From the NCBI GenBank assembly GCA_041177965.1, contig JBEGWF010000080.1, positions 1 to 64,000 of the forward strand: a stretch of 64,000 bases of DNA, read 5' to 3'. A model generated the notes under the pieces. It was given only the letters and a program-made list of their open reading frames with translations, was not told the DNA's origin and did no database searches. Below are positions 36,061 to 45,277 of this stretch, in pieces. Source of the stretch: SXXZ01 sp041177965. Its GTDB lineage: Bacteria > Verrucomicrobiota > Verrucomicrobiia > Limisphaerales > UBA9464. Made by a program: the position numbers and the translations under genes. The number at the start of each line of letters is the position of its first letter. Position 1 is the stretch's first letter.

Positions 36061-36951
36061 GTGTCGCAGGATCCGATCCTCTCCCTCGAACTGCCCGGGA
36101 TCACCAAGGTGAAATCCGGCAAGGTTCGCGAAGTCTTCGATCTCGGGGACTCGCTGCTCTTCGTCGCCACCGACCGCATCTCCGCCTTCGATTGTGTCAT
36201 GCCCAACGGCATCCCGCGGAAGGGCGAGATCCTCACCCGGATCTCCCACTTCTGGTTCGACCAGACCGAATCGTGGCTGCCCAACCACCGGTTGCTGAAG
36301 GCCGGCGATCCCCTGCCCGAGCGACTGAGACCCTTCGCCTCCGTGCTCGAGGGGCGGAGCATGATCGTGCGGAAGACCCGACCGCTGCCCATCGAGTGCG
36401 TGGTCCGAGGCTACCTGTCCGGATCGGGATGGAAGGAATACCGGAAGTCGGGAAGCGTCTGCGGCATCGCCCTCCCGGCGGGTCTCCGGGAATCCTCGGA
36501 GCTCCCGGAGCCGATCTTCACGCCGGCGACCAAGGCCGAATCGGGGCACGACGAGAACATCTCGTTCGAGCAGGCCGTCCAGTGCACCGGCCGCGAGGTC
36601 GCCGAGAAGGCCCGCGACCTGAGCCTCCGGCTCTACCGCTTCGCCCGCGATCTCGCCCGTTCCCGCGGCATCATCATCGCCGACACCAAGTTCGAGTTCG
36701 GCCTGGTCGACGGCGAATTGATCCTCATCGACGAGGTGCTCACCCCGGATTCCTCCCGGTTCTGGCCGGCGTCGGAGTACGCCCCGGGCCGGGGCCAACC
36801 CAGCTTCGACAAACAGTTCGTGCGCGACCACCTCGAGACCCTCGACTGGGACAAGACCCCCCCGGCCCCGGCGCTGCCACCGGAGATCGTGGCCAAGACC
36901 CAGGCCAAATACATGGAGGCCTACCGCCTGTTGACGGGTTCGGCGCTCTGA
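36061..36951 (+). CDS. purC: SAICAR synthetase (phosphoribosylaminoimidazole-succinocarboxamide synthase)
   Basis: 296 residues, the long type of PurC. Step 8 of purine synthesis: joins aspartate to CAIR with ATP. Motifs: VKSGKVREVFDLGD (ATP loop), ATDRISAFD, VVRGYLSGSGWKEY, and SEYAPGRGQPSFDKQFVRD near the C-terminus. Start is GTG at 36061. First gene of a likely unit with ribH (21 bases), lspA (11 bases) and miaA (overlap). Confidence 0.97.
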   Translation: MSQDPILSLELPGITKVKSGKVREVFDLGDSLLFVATDRISAFDCVMPNGIPRKGEILTRISHFWFDQTESWLPNHRLLKAGDPLPERLRPFASVLEGRSMIVRKTRPLPIECVVRGYLSGSGWKEYRKSGSVCGIALPAGLRESSELPEPIFTPATKAESGHDENISFEQAVQCTGREVAEKARDLSLRLYRFARDLARSRGIIIADTKFEFGLVDGELILIDEVLTPDSSRFWPASEYAPGRGQPSFDKQFVRDHLETLDWDKTPPAPALPPEIVAKTQAKYMEAYRLLTGSAL

Positions 36952-36972
36952 GAACGAACGGACAGGTTTTCC

Positions 36973-37470
36973 ATGCTCAAGGCATCCCCCAAGAAAGATC
37001 CCCTGCGCACCGACGGCCGCTTCGCGATCGTGTGCTCGAGATACAACGCCGAGTACACCGAACCGATGCTCTCGGCGGCCACGGCGGTGCTCGAGGCCGC
37101 GGGCGCCTCGGCGGTCGAGGTGGTCCGGGTGCCGGGCGCCTTCGAGATCCCGGTGGCGGCCTCGGCCCTGGCTCGGCGCGGCCGACCCGCACTCCGGGCC
37201 ATCCTCTGCCTCGGGGTGATCTGGCAGGGGGAGACCTCGCACGCCGACCAGATCGGCGGGGCCGTCACCCGGGCCCTGATGGACATCGGAATCGCGACGG
37301 GGGTTCCCTGCATCCATGAGGTGCTGACCGTCGCCAACCGGTCCCAGGCGCGGCGGCGCTGCATCGATCCGGAGACCAACCGGGGCGTCGAGGCGGCCCA
37401 TGCCGCGCTGGAGATCTCCGAGGCCCTCGCGGCGGTCCGGTCGCGATCCCCGGGCCGTCGCACCGCCTAG
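36973..37470 (+). CDS. ribH: 6,7-dimethyl-8-ribityllumazine synthase
   Basis: 165 residues. Condenses the pyrimidine and butanone-phosphate precursors in riboflavin synthesis. Seen: CSRYNAEYTEPM, VPGAFEIPVAASALA and GVIWQGETSHADQI, where His is the catalytic base. The extra C-terminal 20 residues (RSRSPGRRTA) are basic. The other rib genes are not adjacent. Confidence 0.96.
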   Translation: MLKASPKKDPLRTDGRFAIVCSRYNAEYTEPMLSAATAVLEAAGASAVEVVRVPGAFEIPVAASALARRGRPALRAILCLGVIWQGETSHADQIGGAVTRALMDIGIATGVPCIHEVLTVANRSQARRRCIDPETNRGVEAAHAALEISEALAAVRSRSPGRRTA

Positions 37471-37481
37471 ACCAGCCCTCC

Positions 37482-38018
37482 ATGGCCATGAACCGAGCCC
37501 CCCTCCCGCCGGATCGGCTGACCTTGGCCCTCGCCGTGGGCGTCCTCGGCCTGGACCAGTCGACCAAGTGGGTGATCCAGCGCTGGATGGAGTTCGGATC
37601 GGAAAAGACCCTCCTTGAGGGCTTCTTCAAGCTGGTGCACTGGGGCAACACCGGAGCGGCCTGGAGCATCTTCCGCCATCACAACGACTGGCTGGCCGGT
37701 TTCTCGGCGATCGCCATGCTCGCGCTGTGGCGATGGCGCCACCACTTCGAGTACCGGGTGCGGGCCGGCCAGGTCGCGCTGGGCCTCCTCTTCGGGGGCA
37801 TCGTGGGCAACCTCATCGACCGGGTCGTCCATGAGCACGTGGTCGATTTCCTCCGGTTCTACTGGGTCCGCAGGACCGGCTCCGAGCTCGGGTTCCCGGC
37901 CTTCAACGTCGCCGATTCGGCGATCTGCACCGCCGTCGGCATCCTGATGATCCTTTCATGGCGGGCCGAACCGCCCTCGACCGCCGGGCGTCCCGTCGGG
38001 GGCGGCCCGACCGAATGA
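37482..38018 (+). CDS. lspA: lipoprotein signal peptidase (signal peptidase II)
   Basis: 178 residues, four membrane helices. The two catalytic Asp lie in GGIVGNLIDRVVHEHVVDFL and FPAFNVADSAI. Cleaves prolipoproteins such as the lipobox proteins at 28186 and 30951. Overlaps the miaA start by 4 bases (ATGA). Confidence 0.96.
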   Translation: MAMNRAPLPPDRLTLALAVGVLGLDQSTKWVIQRWMEFGSEKTLLEGFFKLVHWGNTGAAWSIFRHHNDWLAGFSAIAMLALWRWRHHFEYRVRAGQVALGLLFGGIVGNLIDRVVHEHVVDFLRFYWVRRTGSELGFPAFNVADSAICTAVGILMILSWRAEPPSTAGRPVGGGPTE

Positions 38019-38944
38019 GCCCGATCCTCCTCACGGGGCCGACCGCCTCGGGCAAGTCGGCCGTCGCGGTGGAACTGGCCGAGCGGATCGGCGGCGAGAT
38101 CGTGTCGGTCGATTCGATGCAGGTGTACCGTGGACTCGACCTCGGCACCGCGAAACCGACCCCCGAGGAACGGCAGCGGATTCCCCACCACCTGGTGGAC
38201 GTGGTCGGGCTGCGTGAACCCTTCGATGCGGCCCGTTTCGTGCGACTGGCCGGCGCCGCCATCGACGACATCGTGCGGCGGAACCGGATCCCGATCCTTT
38301 GCGGCGGCACCGGCCTGTACTTCAACGCCTGGCTCGGGGGCCTGGGCTCGGCCCCGCCTCCCGACCCTGAACTGCGGGCCAGGCTCGAGGCCGCCGACAC
38401 CGCCGAACTGCTCGATGAACTCGCCAGGAAGGACCCGGTGACCCTCGATCAGATCGACATCCGGAACCGTCGCAGGCTGGTCCGGGCCGTCGAGGTGATC
38501 CGCCTGACCGGCAGGCCGTTCTCCGAACAGCGGGCCCGCTGGCCCGAACGGGGATCCGCATCGCTGGCCGGCCGGGCCTTCGGCCTCGAGCGCGACCGGG
38601 CCGATCTGGTGAGGCGCATCCATGAACGCGTCGACCGGATGTTCGAGGCCGGCCTCGTCGCCGAGACCGCGCAACGGCTCGACGAGGGACTGAGGGAGAA
38701 CCGCACGGCCCTCCAGGCGATCGGCTATCGTCAGGTGGTGGAACACCTCGAGGGTCTTCGGCCGCTCCGTGCGACGGTCGAGGAGGTCCAGACCCGGACC
38801 CGTCAGTTCGCGCGTCGCCAGAGGACGTGGATGCAGGGACAACTCGACCTCGATTGGCTGGAGGTCGGCGCGACGGAATCGGCAGACGCCACCGCGGAGC
38901 GGATCGTCACGAGACTCACCTCACCCGCCCCTTCGATCGGGTGA
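38015..38944 (+). CDS. miaA: tRNA dimethylallyltransferase
   Basis: 309 residues. Adds dimethylallyl to A37 of tRNAs reading UNN codons. P-loop GPTASGKS at the N-terminus, DSMQVYRGLDLGTAKPT, VPHH-type segment IPHHLVDVV, and GGTGLYFNAWLGG. ATG at 38015 overlaps the lspA stop; the frame is open upstream but the P-loop must be near the start. Confidence 0.97.
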   Translation: MSPILLTGPTASGKSAVAVELAERIGGEIVSVDSMQVYRGLDLGTAKPTPEERQRIPHHLVDVVGLREPFDAARFVRLAGAAIDDIVRRNRIPILCGGTGLYFNAWLGGLGSAPPPDPELRARLEAADTAELLDELARKDPVTLDQIDIRNRRRLVRAVEVIRLTGRPFSEQRARWPERGSASLAGRAFGLERDRADLVRRIHERVDRMFEAGLVAETAQRLDEGLRENRTALQAIGYRQVVEHLEGLRPLRATVEEVQTRTRQFARRQRTWMQGQLDLDWLEVGATESADATAERIVTRLTSPAPSIG

Positions 38945-38957
38945 GGAATCCGCGGCC

Positions 38958-40124
38958 TCAGGGGGTGATCACCCGGAGATCCACCACCTCACCCGGCAAC
39001 AGGGAGACGTTGGCAGGGAGCGAGACGAGGATGGGCAGACCGTTTTCCGACGATGCGCGGCCGTCGCCGCCGGTCGGTGATGAGGACGAGCTCCGCGGAA
39101 GCAGCGACGGGAAGATCGGTTCGAGCTGGGCCCCCACGCGGATCACCTCGCCCACGCCGATCTCTCGGGTGCGCGCCCGGGACCGCACCTCGACCTTCAT
39201 GCCGGGCCGGGCGTCGACCTGCAGGGGTTGACGCACGAACGCCACCACACGGGAGGGTTTCTCCTGCGATACGGTCAGGATCGGCTCGCCCGCCTGGACG
39301 GTCTCTCCGCTCCATCGGTGGACGACGCTCACCACCCCGTCGAACGGAGCGAGCAGGTCGACCGGCATCAACTGCGCCTCGATCAGGTCCAGATTGCGGG
39401 TCTCGACCTCGATGGCGGCGCTCACCGACGACGACTCCTGGCCCTCGGGCTTGGTCGCTCCCATCTGATGGATCGTCTCGCCGATCTGGGACACCAACAC
39501 CTCCAGTTCCTTCACGGCCGCCTCCTCGATCGCGGCATCGCGTCGGGAGATGTCGAGTTCATCCTGGCTGAGGACCGGCAGCGGTTGGTTCGCCCCCGGA
39601 TTGCCCACCCCGGACCGCAACTTCTCCAAGCGGGCCAGTTCCAGTTGGCGATAGGCGCTCCGGGCCTTTGCCGAGAGCCAGTCGACCCGCTTGGACATCC
39701 AGTCGAGTCGCAGACTCTCGAGGTTGACGCGACTGTTCTGCTTCCGGAGGTCCGAGTCGTTCCCCGCCCGGATGAGTCCGATCCTCGCCCGGCTGAGGGC
39801 GATCTGGGCCTCGAGCACCCGGGGTTCGGCGGTGATGACCCGGGCCAGGACCTGGCCCGCGGTCACCCGCTGGAGGGCGTCCACCTGGATCTGGGCGATG
39901 CGGCCGGGCCCCAGACTGGAGACGATGCCGCGGACCGATTCGGCCTCGCCCACCAGGGTGGCCGGACCGACATAACCTCGCCACAACCACAACGTCGCGA
40001 CGAGCACCGCCGCGAATGCGACGTAGGGCACGACCTGTATCCGGAATTCCCGGAACAGGGTGCCTGGAGGGGTAGGAATCGGCGGCAAACCGCCTCCCTG
40101 CCCTGGGGTTGGTTGGTTTGGCAT
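38958..40124 (-). CDS. HlyD-like membrane-fusion adaptor
   Basis: 388 residues. A short Pro-rich cytoplasmic start, one membrane helix (VVPYVAFAAVLVATLWLW, about 31-48), a biotinyl-lipoyl half (GRIAQIQVDALQRVTAGQVL), a long alpha-helical hairpin (about 100-235), then LLAPFDGVVSVVHRWSGETV and a beta-barrel. The family joins inner-membrane pumps or polysaccharide synthases to the outer membrane. It starts 4 bases after DUF4956 and is the last gene of the VTC/DUF4956/HlyD unit; no transporter is adjacent. Confidence 0.9.
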   Translation of the reverse strand: MPNQPTPGQGGGLPPIPTPPGTLFREFRIQVVPYVAFAAVLVATLWLWRGYVGPATLVGEAESVRGIVSSLGPGRIAQIQVDALQRVTAGQVLARVITAEPRVLEAQIALSRARIGLIRAGNDSDLRKQNSRVNLESLRLDWMSKRVDWLSAKARSAYRQLELARLEKLRSGVGNPGANQPLPVLSQDELDISRRDAAIEEAAVKELEVLVSQIGETIHQMGATKPEGQESSSVSAAIEVETRNLDLIEAQLMPVDLLAPFDGVVSVVHRWSGETVQAGEPILTVSQEKPSRVVAFVRQPLQVDARPGMKVEVRSRARTREIGVGEVIRVGAQLEPIFPSLLPRSSSSSPTGGDGRASSENGLPILVSLPANVSLLPGEVVDLRVITP

Positions 40125-40128
40125 GCGA

Positions 40129-40821
40129 CTACACTTCCGATTCGTCCTCGGCTTTCAGGCTGGTGACGCGCGACACCCCCGGGAAGGCCTTCAATTCGGA
40201 GACCAGTTCCCCGGCCCGGGAGGCGTCCCTCAGGAGGATGCGATAGGAAAGATCGGCCCCGTCGGAGGCGGCTCCGGCCCTCTGGCTGGCCAGTTGGCTG
40301 CGTCGACCATGGCGGGCGAGCAAACCGGCAAGGCTCGGAAGTTCATCGAGGGGCCTGCCCCAGTGCAGGTTGAGGATCAGGTCGTACCGATGACGTGCGC
40401 CGAAGGAGGTCCAGTGCAGGTAGAGCATGATGACCGCGAACACCACGGCACCCAGGATGGCCGTGCTGAACTTCCGGGTGCCGGCGGCCATGCCCGTGCT
40501 GATGCTGGCGAGGATGTAGGCCGTGTCGAGGGTGTCGCGCAGGATGTTCCGGAAACGGACCACCGCGAAGACCGCCATCATCCCGAAGGCCATCAGCAGG
40601 TTGTTGAACATCACCGCCATCACCAGTGCCACGATGACGCAGAGGATGATCAACGAATTGACGAACGACCTCGAATAGCTCAGGCCGGAGTGGCAGGCCA
40701 TGTAGACCCACGCCACGCAATGCCCGCACAGGAAGGCGATCAACAGCCCGAGGACGATCCCCATCAGGTCGTCGGGCGCGGTGCCGAAGTCACCGCGAAG
40801 AAACAGGTCCGAGACATTCAT
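40129..40821 (-). CDS. DUF4956 membrane protein
   Basis: 230 residues with four membrane helices in the first 150 (MGIVLGLLIAFLCGHCVAWV, IILCVIVALVMAVMF, the conserved AVVRFRNILRDTLDTAYI segment, ILGAVVFAVIMLYL) and a soluble C-terminal ferredoxin-like part (SYRILLRDASRAGELVSEL). DUF4956 proteins commonly accompany VTC-domain polymerases. ATG at 40821 overlaps the VTC stop (ATGA). Confidence 0.9.
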   Translation of the reverse strand: MNVSDLFLRGDFGTAPDDLMGIVLGLLIAFLCGHCVAWVYMACHSGLSYSRSFVNSLIILCVIVALVMAVMFNNLLMAFGMMAVFAVVRFRNILRDTLDTAYILASISTGMAAGTRKFSTAILGAVVFAVIMLYLHWTSFGARHRYDLILNLHWGRPLDELPSLAGLLARHGRRSQLASQRAGAASDGADLSYRILLRDASRAGELVSELKAFPGVSRVTSLKAEDESEV

Positions 40822-41681
40822 GCCGGTTCGAAGCCGGGTCGCCCCAGCCACTTCGCGAGGCGTGATAGTCGCGCCTGTCGGCGCTCGACCGCCAGCCCAA
40901 GCTGCGTTTTTTTGAGGCCGACGGCGGGATCCCGCAGGAAATGGTGCTCCCCCTTCACCGCGATTCCATCGGCATACTTGGAGGCCGATCCCTGCCGCAA
41001 CCCGAAAACACGCACCATGTCGGCGAACCAATCCGGGAATCGGCCGGTGAACTTGAGTTCCAGGATCACCAGGGGACCGAAGACCGGGGTGGGATCGTCC
41101 ATCTCGGCCGTGAAACGGGCCGTGAACTCCGGCGAAATGAGGACGTTGCGATCGAAGGTGACCCGGACGGAATTGTCGTGCGGGCTGATCCAGGCCTCCC
41201 GGTCATACGAGACGTGCGCCACGGGGTACGCCCGCAGGTCGCTCGACAACTCGACGAAGCGCTGCACCGCCCCGAGCTGACGGGCGTCCTGGCTCACCAG
41301 TTCGCCGGCCTGCGGCAACTGACCCGCCAGGACGGCCTCGACCGCAGGGCGCTGGACCCCGCACCGCTGCTTGAGGATCGCGTCGTTCATCCGGCGCTTG
41401 ATCTCGAAGAAAACGGGCGCCTGCGGGTTCGGATTGTCGGCGTAGAACCGGAGGCGCAACTTGTAGCGGTTCTTGTTCCCGTTGATGGTGCCCCAGTAGA
41501 TATGGAGGTCGTCCGAATCGAGGTACAGATTGTGGATCGAGTAGGACAGATTGGGTCGATGGGCCCCGTATTCGTCGATCTCCAGATAGGACGCGACGAA
41601 CTCCCGCAGGGCCAATGCCACCGCCTCGGGAATGATGTACTTCAATTCCCAACGCTGCATCTGCATGTTGTCCTGTGCCAT
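40818..41681 (-). CDS. VTC-domain polyphosphate polymerase-like protein
   Basis: 287 residues, the VTC catalytic tunnel domain alone (no SPX domain, no transmembrane part). Core elements: QRWELKYIIPEAVA (Arg/Lys), SIHNLYLDSDDLHIYW, NRYKLRLRFY, VFFEIKRRMN (Glu-x-Lys-x-Arg) and the late LVILELKFTGRFPDWFADM and ASKYADG. In yeast the same domain makes polyphosphate from ATP; bacterial members are less studied. First gene of the module; the 213-base gap upstream holds nothing certain. Confidence 0.9.
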   Translation of the reverse strand: MAQDNMQMQRWELKYIIPEAVALALREFVASYLEIDEYGAHRPNLSYSIHNLYLDSDDLHIYWGTINGNKNRYKLRLRFYADNPNPQAPVFFEIKRRMNDAILKQRCGVQRPAVEAVLAGQLPQAGELVSQDARQLGAVQRFVELSSDLRAYPVAHVSYDREAWISPHDNSVRVTFDRNVLISPEFTARFTAEMDDPTPVFGPLVILELKFTGRFPDWFADMVRVFGLRQGSASKYADGIAVKGEHHFLRDPAVGLKKTQLGLAVERRQARLSRLAKWLGRPGFEPA

Positions 41682-41894
41682 CGTGCTTGCCGAAGTTACT
41701 CACGCCCGGGTTCCGGGATGTCTACCGGATCGTCACCTGAATGTCACCCGCCGCGAGCGGACGTTTCACAAGCGGTCGGGTTTCCCGCTGGGTCTCCGAG
41801 GCGTTTATCCACACTAAGCAAGTACCATGCCTGTCGAGACGGTCCAGCGGGTTTGGTTCCGGCGGAAGGATGTTCCGCACCACCGCCCGAAGGT

Positions 41895-44270
41895 TCACCG
41901 TTGCAGCTCTAGCAGGAGCGGATCCCCGTCGCCGCGTCGGTATTGGAAGGGAACGCTCTCCACCACGGCCTGGACGAGGGCCGAGAAGCGCAACCCCCGC
42001 TTGCGCAACCTGGCCTCGATGGTGGCGAGTGCCGGACGATCGTAGTACTCGAGTCCCCGCCCCAAGGCGTAGGTCAGCACCTTTTCGCTCAGGCAGCGGA
42101 TGAAATCGGCCTGCCTCGAATCGGACAGCACCCGACTCAGTTCCGCATGATCGGCGAAGCGCTCGCCGGACACCAGTTCCCCGCCGGTCTCGACCGGTTC
42201 ATCCCCGTCCTTCTCGCGGTACCGGCCCACGGCGTCGAAATGCTCGAAGGCGAAACCCAGCGGATCCATCTTGGCATGGCAGGAGGCGCACATCGGGTTG
42301 TCGCGATGGGCGTCCATGCGCTGACGGAGGGTGCCATGGGTCTCCTTGGACTCCAGGGCGGGAACCCCTGGCGGCGGCGGCGGCGGTGGCGAGGCGAGGA
42401 TGTTCTCGAGGATCCACTTGCCGCGCTTCACGGGCGAGGTGCGGTTGGGATTCGAAGTCAGGGTGAGCACGCTGCCGTGGGTCAGCACCCCCCTGCGACC
42501 CGATCCCTCCAGGGACACCCGGACGAAGCCCCGGCCCTTGACATCCTTCATGCCGTAGTGGCGGGCGAGGCGATCGTTGACGAAGGTGTAGTCGGCGGTG
42601 AGGAACTCCGTGATGGGTCGATCCTTCCGCAGGATGTGCTCGAACAGGGCCTCGGTCTCTCCACGCAGGGCCGACCGAAGCGCCGGATCGAACCCGGGGA
42701 AGAGCTTGTCGTCCGGAGTCACGATGTCGAGGGTGCGCAACTGGAGCCACTGGCCGGCGAAGTTGTCCACCAACGCCCGGGAACGCGGGTCGGCCAGCAT
42801 CCTCCGGACCTGGGCCTCGAGGTTCCTCCGCAACCGTCCCTTGTCGGCCAGCGCGAGGAGCTCGTCGTCGGGCATGGTGCTCCAGAGGAAGTAGGACAGC
42901 CTCGAGGCCAGCGCGTGCTCGGAGACCCGGTGAACCGCCCCGGGATTGTCGGGCTCGACCTGGGGCTCGCCACGGAACAGGAAATGGGGCGAGACGAGGA
43001 CCGCCGTCAGCGCCTGCTTGACGGAGGCCTCGAATCCATCACCGGACTCGCGGGCACCGGTGAACAGGCCCATGAGGCCATCGAGCTCCGCCGACGTGGT
43101 CGGCCTACGGAAGGCCCGGCCGGCGAATCGACGGAGGATCTCCCGGGCCACGACATTGGTGGTCTTGGGGCCGGGATCCTTGAAGAAGATGCGGCGATGC
43201 TGGGCATGGATCGGAGGCACGGCTTCCGAGAAGGGACCCCGCACCTCGATGAATTCGACCTGCAGATTGCGGTCCTCGATCTTCTTCTCCTTGTAGGTCT
43301 TGCCCTTGGCGTTGGTCCGCACGAGTTCGGTCTCGCGGTAGAAGTCGTTCAGGAAGGCCACGCCCAACCGGTGTCGGCCCGGATCGAGCCGGAGTCGGTG
43401 CTCATGCAGCTTGGCATTGCCCCTGCCGCGGCGCACCTCGATGGACTCCAGTTCGCCGCCGTCGGCCTTGAGTGCCATCCGCACCTTCTCGTCGCCGGCC
43501 TGATCGCCGTAGGCCTGGACACGGAACAGGTACTCGCCGGGTACCGGAGCCTCGTAGGCGACCGACATCTCTCCCTGCGTCGAAAGGGTCGCCAATGCCC
43601 CGCCCCCCTGGTGGCCCTCGATCTGGGAAGGGCTGTACCGGAGGGTCTTGGGCGTCAACGGACCCGACACGATGGCACGGTCGAGGATCGTCTCCGCCGC
43701 CTTGAGGTACTTCTCCAACAGGACCGGAGGCACGGACAGGACGTCCCCGATGTTGTCGAAGCCGTAGCCGACATCGTCCTGCGGAAAGTCGGCCGCCGGC
43801 TCGAAATCGACCCCCACCAGATCGCGCACCGTGTTGTTGTACTCCACGCGGTTGAGGCGCCGGAGCGTCACACGGCCCGGATCGGGCCGATCGGGATCGA
43901 TGGGGAAGAGGGTCCGCTCGATCCAGCCGACGAGATTCGTGCGTTGTTCGGGGGTCGGCCGGGTCTTCCGCTTCTTCGGAGGCATCTCCCCCGAACGGAC
44001 CGTCTGGATGACGCGCTCCCAGGTGCCGCGGTCTCCCAGGACGGCCACCAGATTGGTATGGCGGTCGAAGTTCACCCCGCCCTTGGCCTCGCTGTCGCCG
44101 TGGCAGTCCCAGCAATGCTCCCGAAGCAGCGGCATCACGGATTCACGGAGCTGTCCCTCCACGACCGCCCGATCCATCCGGGGAGCGGCGGCGGGACGAG
44201 CCTTGGCGGCCCCGAGCCACATCCCGAGCGCGATCGGGATCAGCAGGAGAGTGGAGGCGGTCTTGATCAT
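41895..44270 (-). CDS. DUF1592/DUF1588/DUF1585 cytochrome c-domain protein
   Basis: 791 residues of the second large PVC cytochrome family. Signal peptide 1-22; haem site CWDCH (53-57). DUF1587 begins at RLNRVEYNNTVRDLVGVD; a carbohydrate-binding-like sandwich follows (VAYEAPVPGEYLFRVQAYGD); then DUF1595, DUF1592 (RLSYFLWSTMPDDELLALAD), DUF1588 (RRGVLTHGSVLTLTSNPNRT, with a second C-x-x-C-H: CASCHAKMDPLGF) and DUF1585. ATG at 44270. Last gene of the run that starts with the RCC1 protein, 65 bases after the TPR gene. Confidence 0.92.
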   Translation of the reverse strand: MIKTASTLLLIPIALGMWLGAAKARPAAAPRMDRAVVEGQLRESVMPLLREHCWDCHGDSEAKGGVNFDRHTNLVAVLGDRGTWERVIQTVRSGEMPPKKRKTRPTPEQRTNLVGWIERTLFPIDPDRPDPGRVTLRRLNRVEYNNTVRDLVGVDFEPAADFPQDDVGYGFDNIGDVLSVPPVLLEKYLKAAETILDRAIVSGPLTPKTLRYSPSQIEGHQGGGALATLSTQGEMSVAYEAPVPGEYLFRVQAYGDQAGDEKVRMALKADGGELESIEVRRGRGNAKLHEHRLRLDPGRHRLGVAFLNDFYRETELVRTNAKGKTYKEKKIEDRNLQVEFIEVRGPFSEAVPPIHAQHRRIFFKDPGPKTTNVVAREILRRFAGRAFRRPTTSAELDGLMGLFTGARESGDGFEASVKQALTAVLVSPHFLFRGEPQVEPDNPGAVHRVSEHALASRLSYFLWSTMPDDELLALADKGRLRRNLEAQVRRMLADPRSRALVDNFAGQWLQLRTLDIVTPDDKLFPGFDPALRSALRGETEALFEHILRKDRPITEFLTADYTFVNDRLARHYGMKDVKGRGFVRVSLEGSGRRGVLTHGSVLTLTSNPNRTSPVKRGKWILENILASPPPPPPPGVPALESKETHGTLRQRMDAHRDNPMCASCHAKMDPLGFAFEHFDAVGRYREKDGDEPVETGGELVSGERFADHAELSRVLSDSRQADFIRCLSEKVLTYALGRGLEYYDRPALATIEARLRKRGLRFSALVQAVVESVPFQYRRGDGDPLLLELQR

Positions 44271-44335
44271 GCATGGAGTCCGACGTGGGAATCGTCGGTG
44301 GTATTGAGGGAAAGTCGACCGATCCGGCCGGGGCG

Positions 44336-45277
44336 TCAATCACCCCTGCGACCCCGGCGACCGCTGACCCTCCGCGCACCCTCCGCCCGTAGTCGGCGCA
44401 AGGCGATCTCGGCCGCCTCCCCGGCACCCAGTTCGGCCGCCGCCGAATAATCCCGGAGAGCTTGTTCGGATTCGCCAAGCAACTCCCGCGCCTGCGCGCG
44501 GTCCAACAACAGTGAGGCGTCGCGTCCTCCCGGGGGCATCCGGCGGTCGATCTCTTCGATCGCTTCCCGGAGATCGGTCGCCGCCTCGCCGTTGCGCCCA
44601 AGGCCCGCCAGCGCCCGGGCCCGGCGGATCTTCCAGGCACCCGGGAGCCGGGCGGTCTCCAACTCCCCGCGGATGGCCTCGAGGGCTTTCCGCCATTGGG
44701 CGGCGTCGAGCAGGGCTTCGACCCGCTCGGCCACAAGAATGCCGGCTCCGGTGTGCCGGATGCCCTCGTCCAGACCGGCCAACCGCTCGCGGGATCGCTT
44801 CAACCGCTTCTGGAGGGCGCTGCGATCGAGATACCCGGACACCAGCGTCGGGTCGGCGCGCAACGCTTCGTCGCAATCCCTCAGGGCCGCCGCCGGAGAG
44901 TCCCCGGACGCATGGGCCTGGCCGCGGATCAGCAGGATGGCGGCCCGTTCCTGCGGCGACAACGAAGGCAACCGCAGGGCCTGTCGGAGCGTCACCAAGG
45001 CGTCGGCCGTGCGTCCGTCCCGGAGCTGGGTCTGGGCCAATTCCCGGAACAGCAGCGGGTCCCGCGGCTCGAGCCGGACCGCCCGTTGCAGATCGTTCGC
45101 GGCTTCGGACCACCGACCGAGGGTCCGGTACTCGATGGCGCGCTCGAGCAGCAGATCGGCCGATTCCCCCTGCCGCGCCATCCGCTGCGTCAGTTCCTCG
45201 ATCTCGTGCTCCGGGCCCTCGTGGGCCGCGAGACGGAAGGCCAACAGCGCCGTGATCGCGATCGGAGGAGCCCGCAT
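44336..45277 (-). CDS. exported TPR protein
   Basis: 313 residues: a signal peptide (IAITALLAFRLAAH) followed by TPR helices (LLLERAIEYRTLGRWSEAAN, PLLFRELAQTQLRDGRTADA, DCDEALRADPTLVSGYLDRS, LLLDRAQARELLGESEQALR). Basic C-terminus (RRVSGRRGRRGD). The ATG overlaps the stop of the metallophosphatase gene (ATGA), so it is coupled to it. Confidence 0.88.
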   Translation of the reverse strand: MRAPPIAITALLAFRLAAHEGPEHEIEELTQRMARQGESADLLLERAIEYRTLGRWSEAANDLQRAVRLEPRDPLLFRELAQTQLRDGRTADALVTLRQALRLPSLSPQERAAILLIRGQAHASGDSPAAALRDCDEALRADPTLVSGYLDRSALQKRLKRSRERLAGLDEGIRHTGAGILVAERVEALLDAAQWRKALEAIRGELETARLPGAWKIRRARALAGLGRNGEAATDLREAIEEIDRRMPPGGRDASLLLDRAQARELLGESEQALRDYSAAAELGAGEAAEIALRRLRAEGARRVSGRRGRRGD

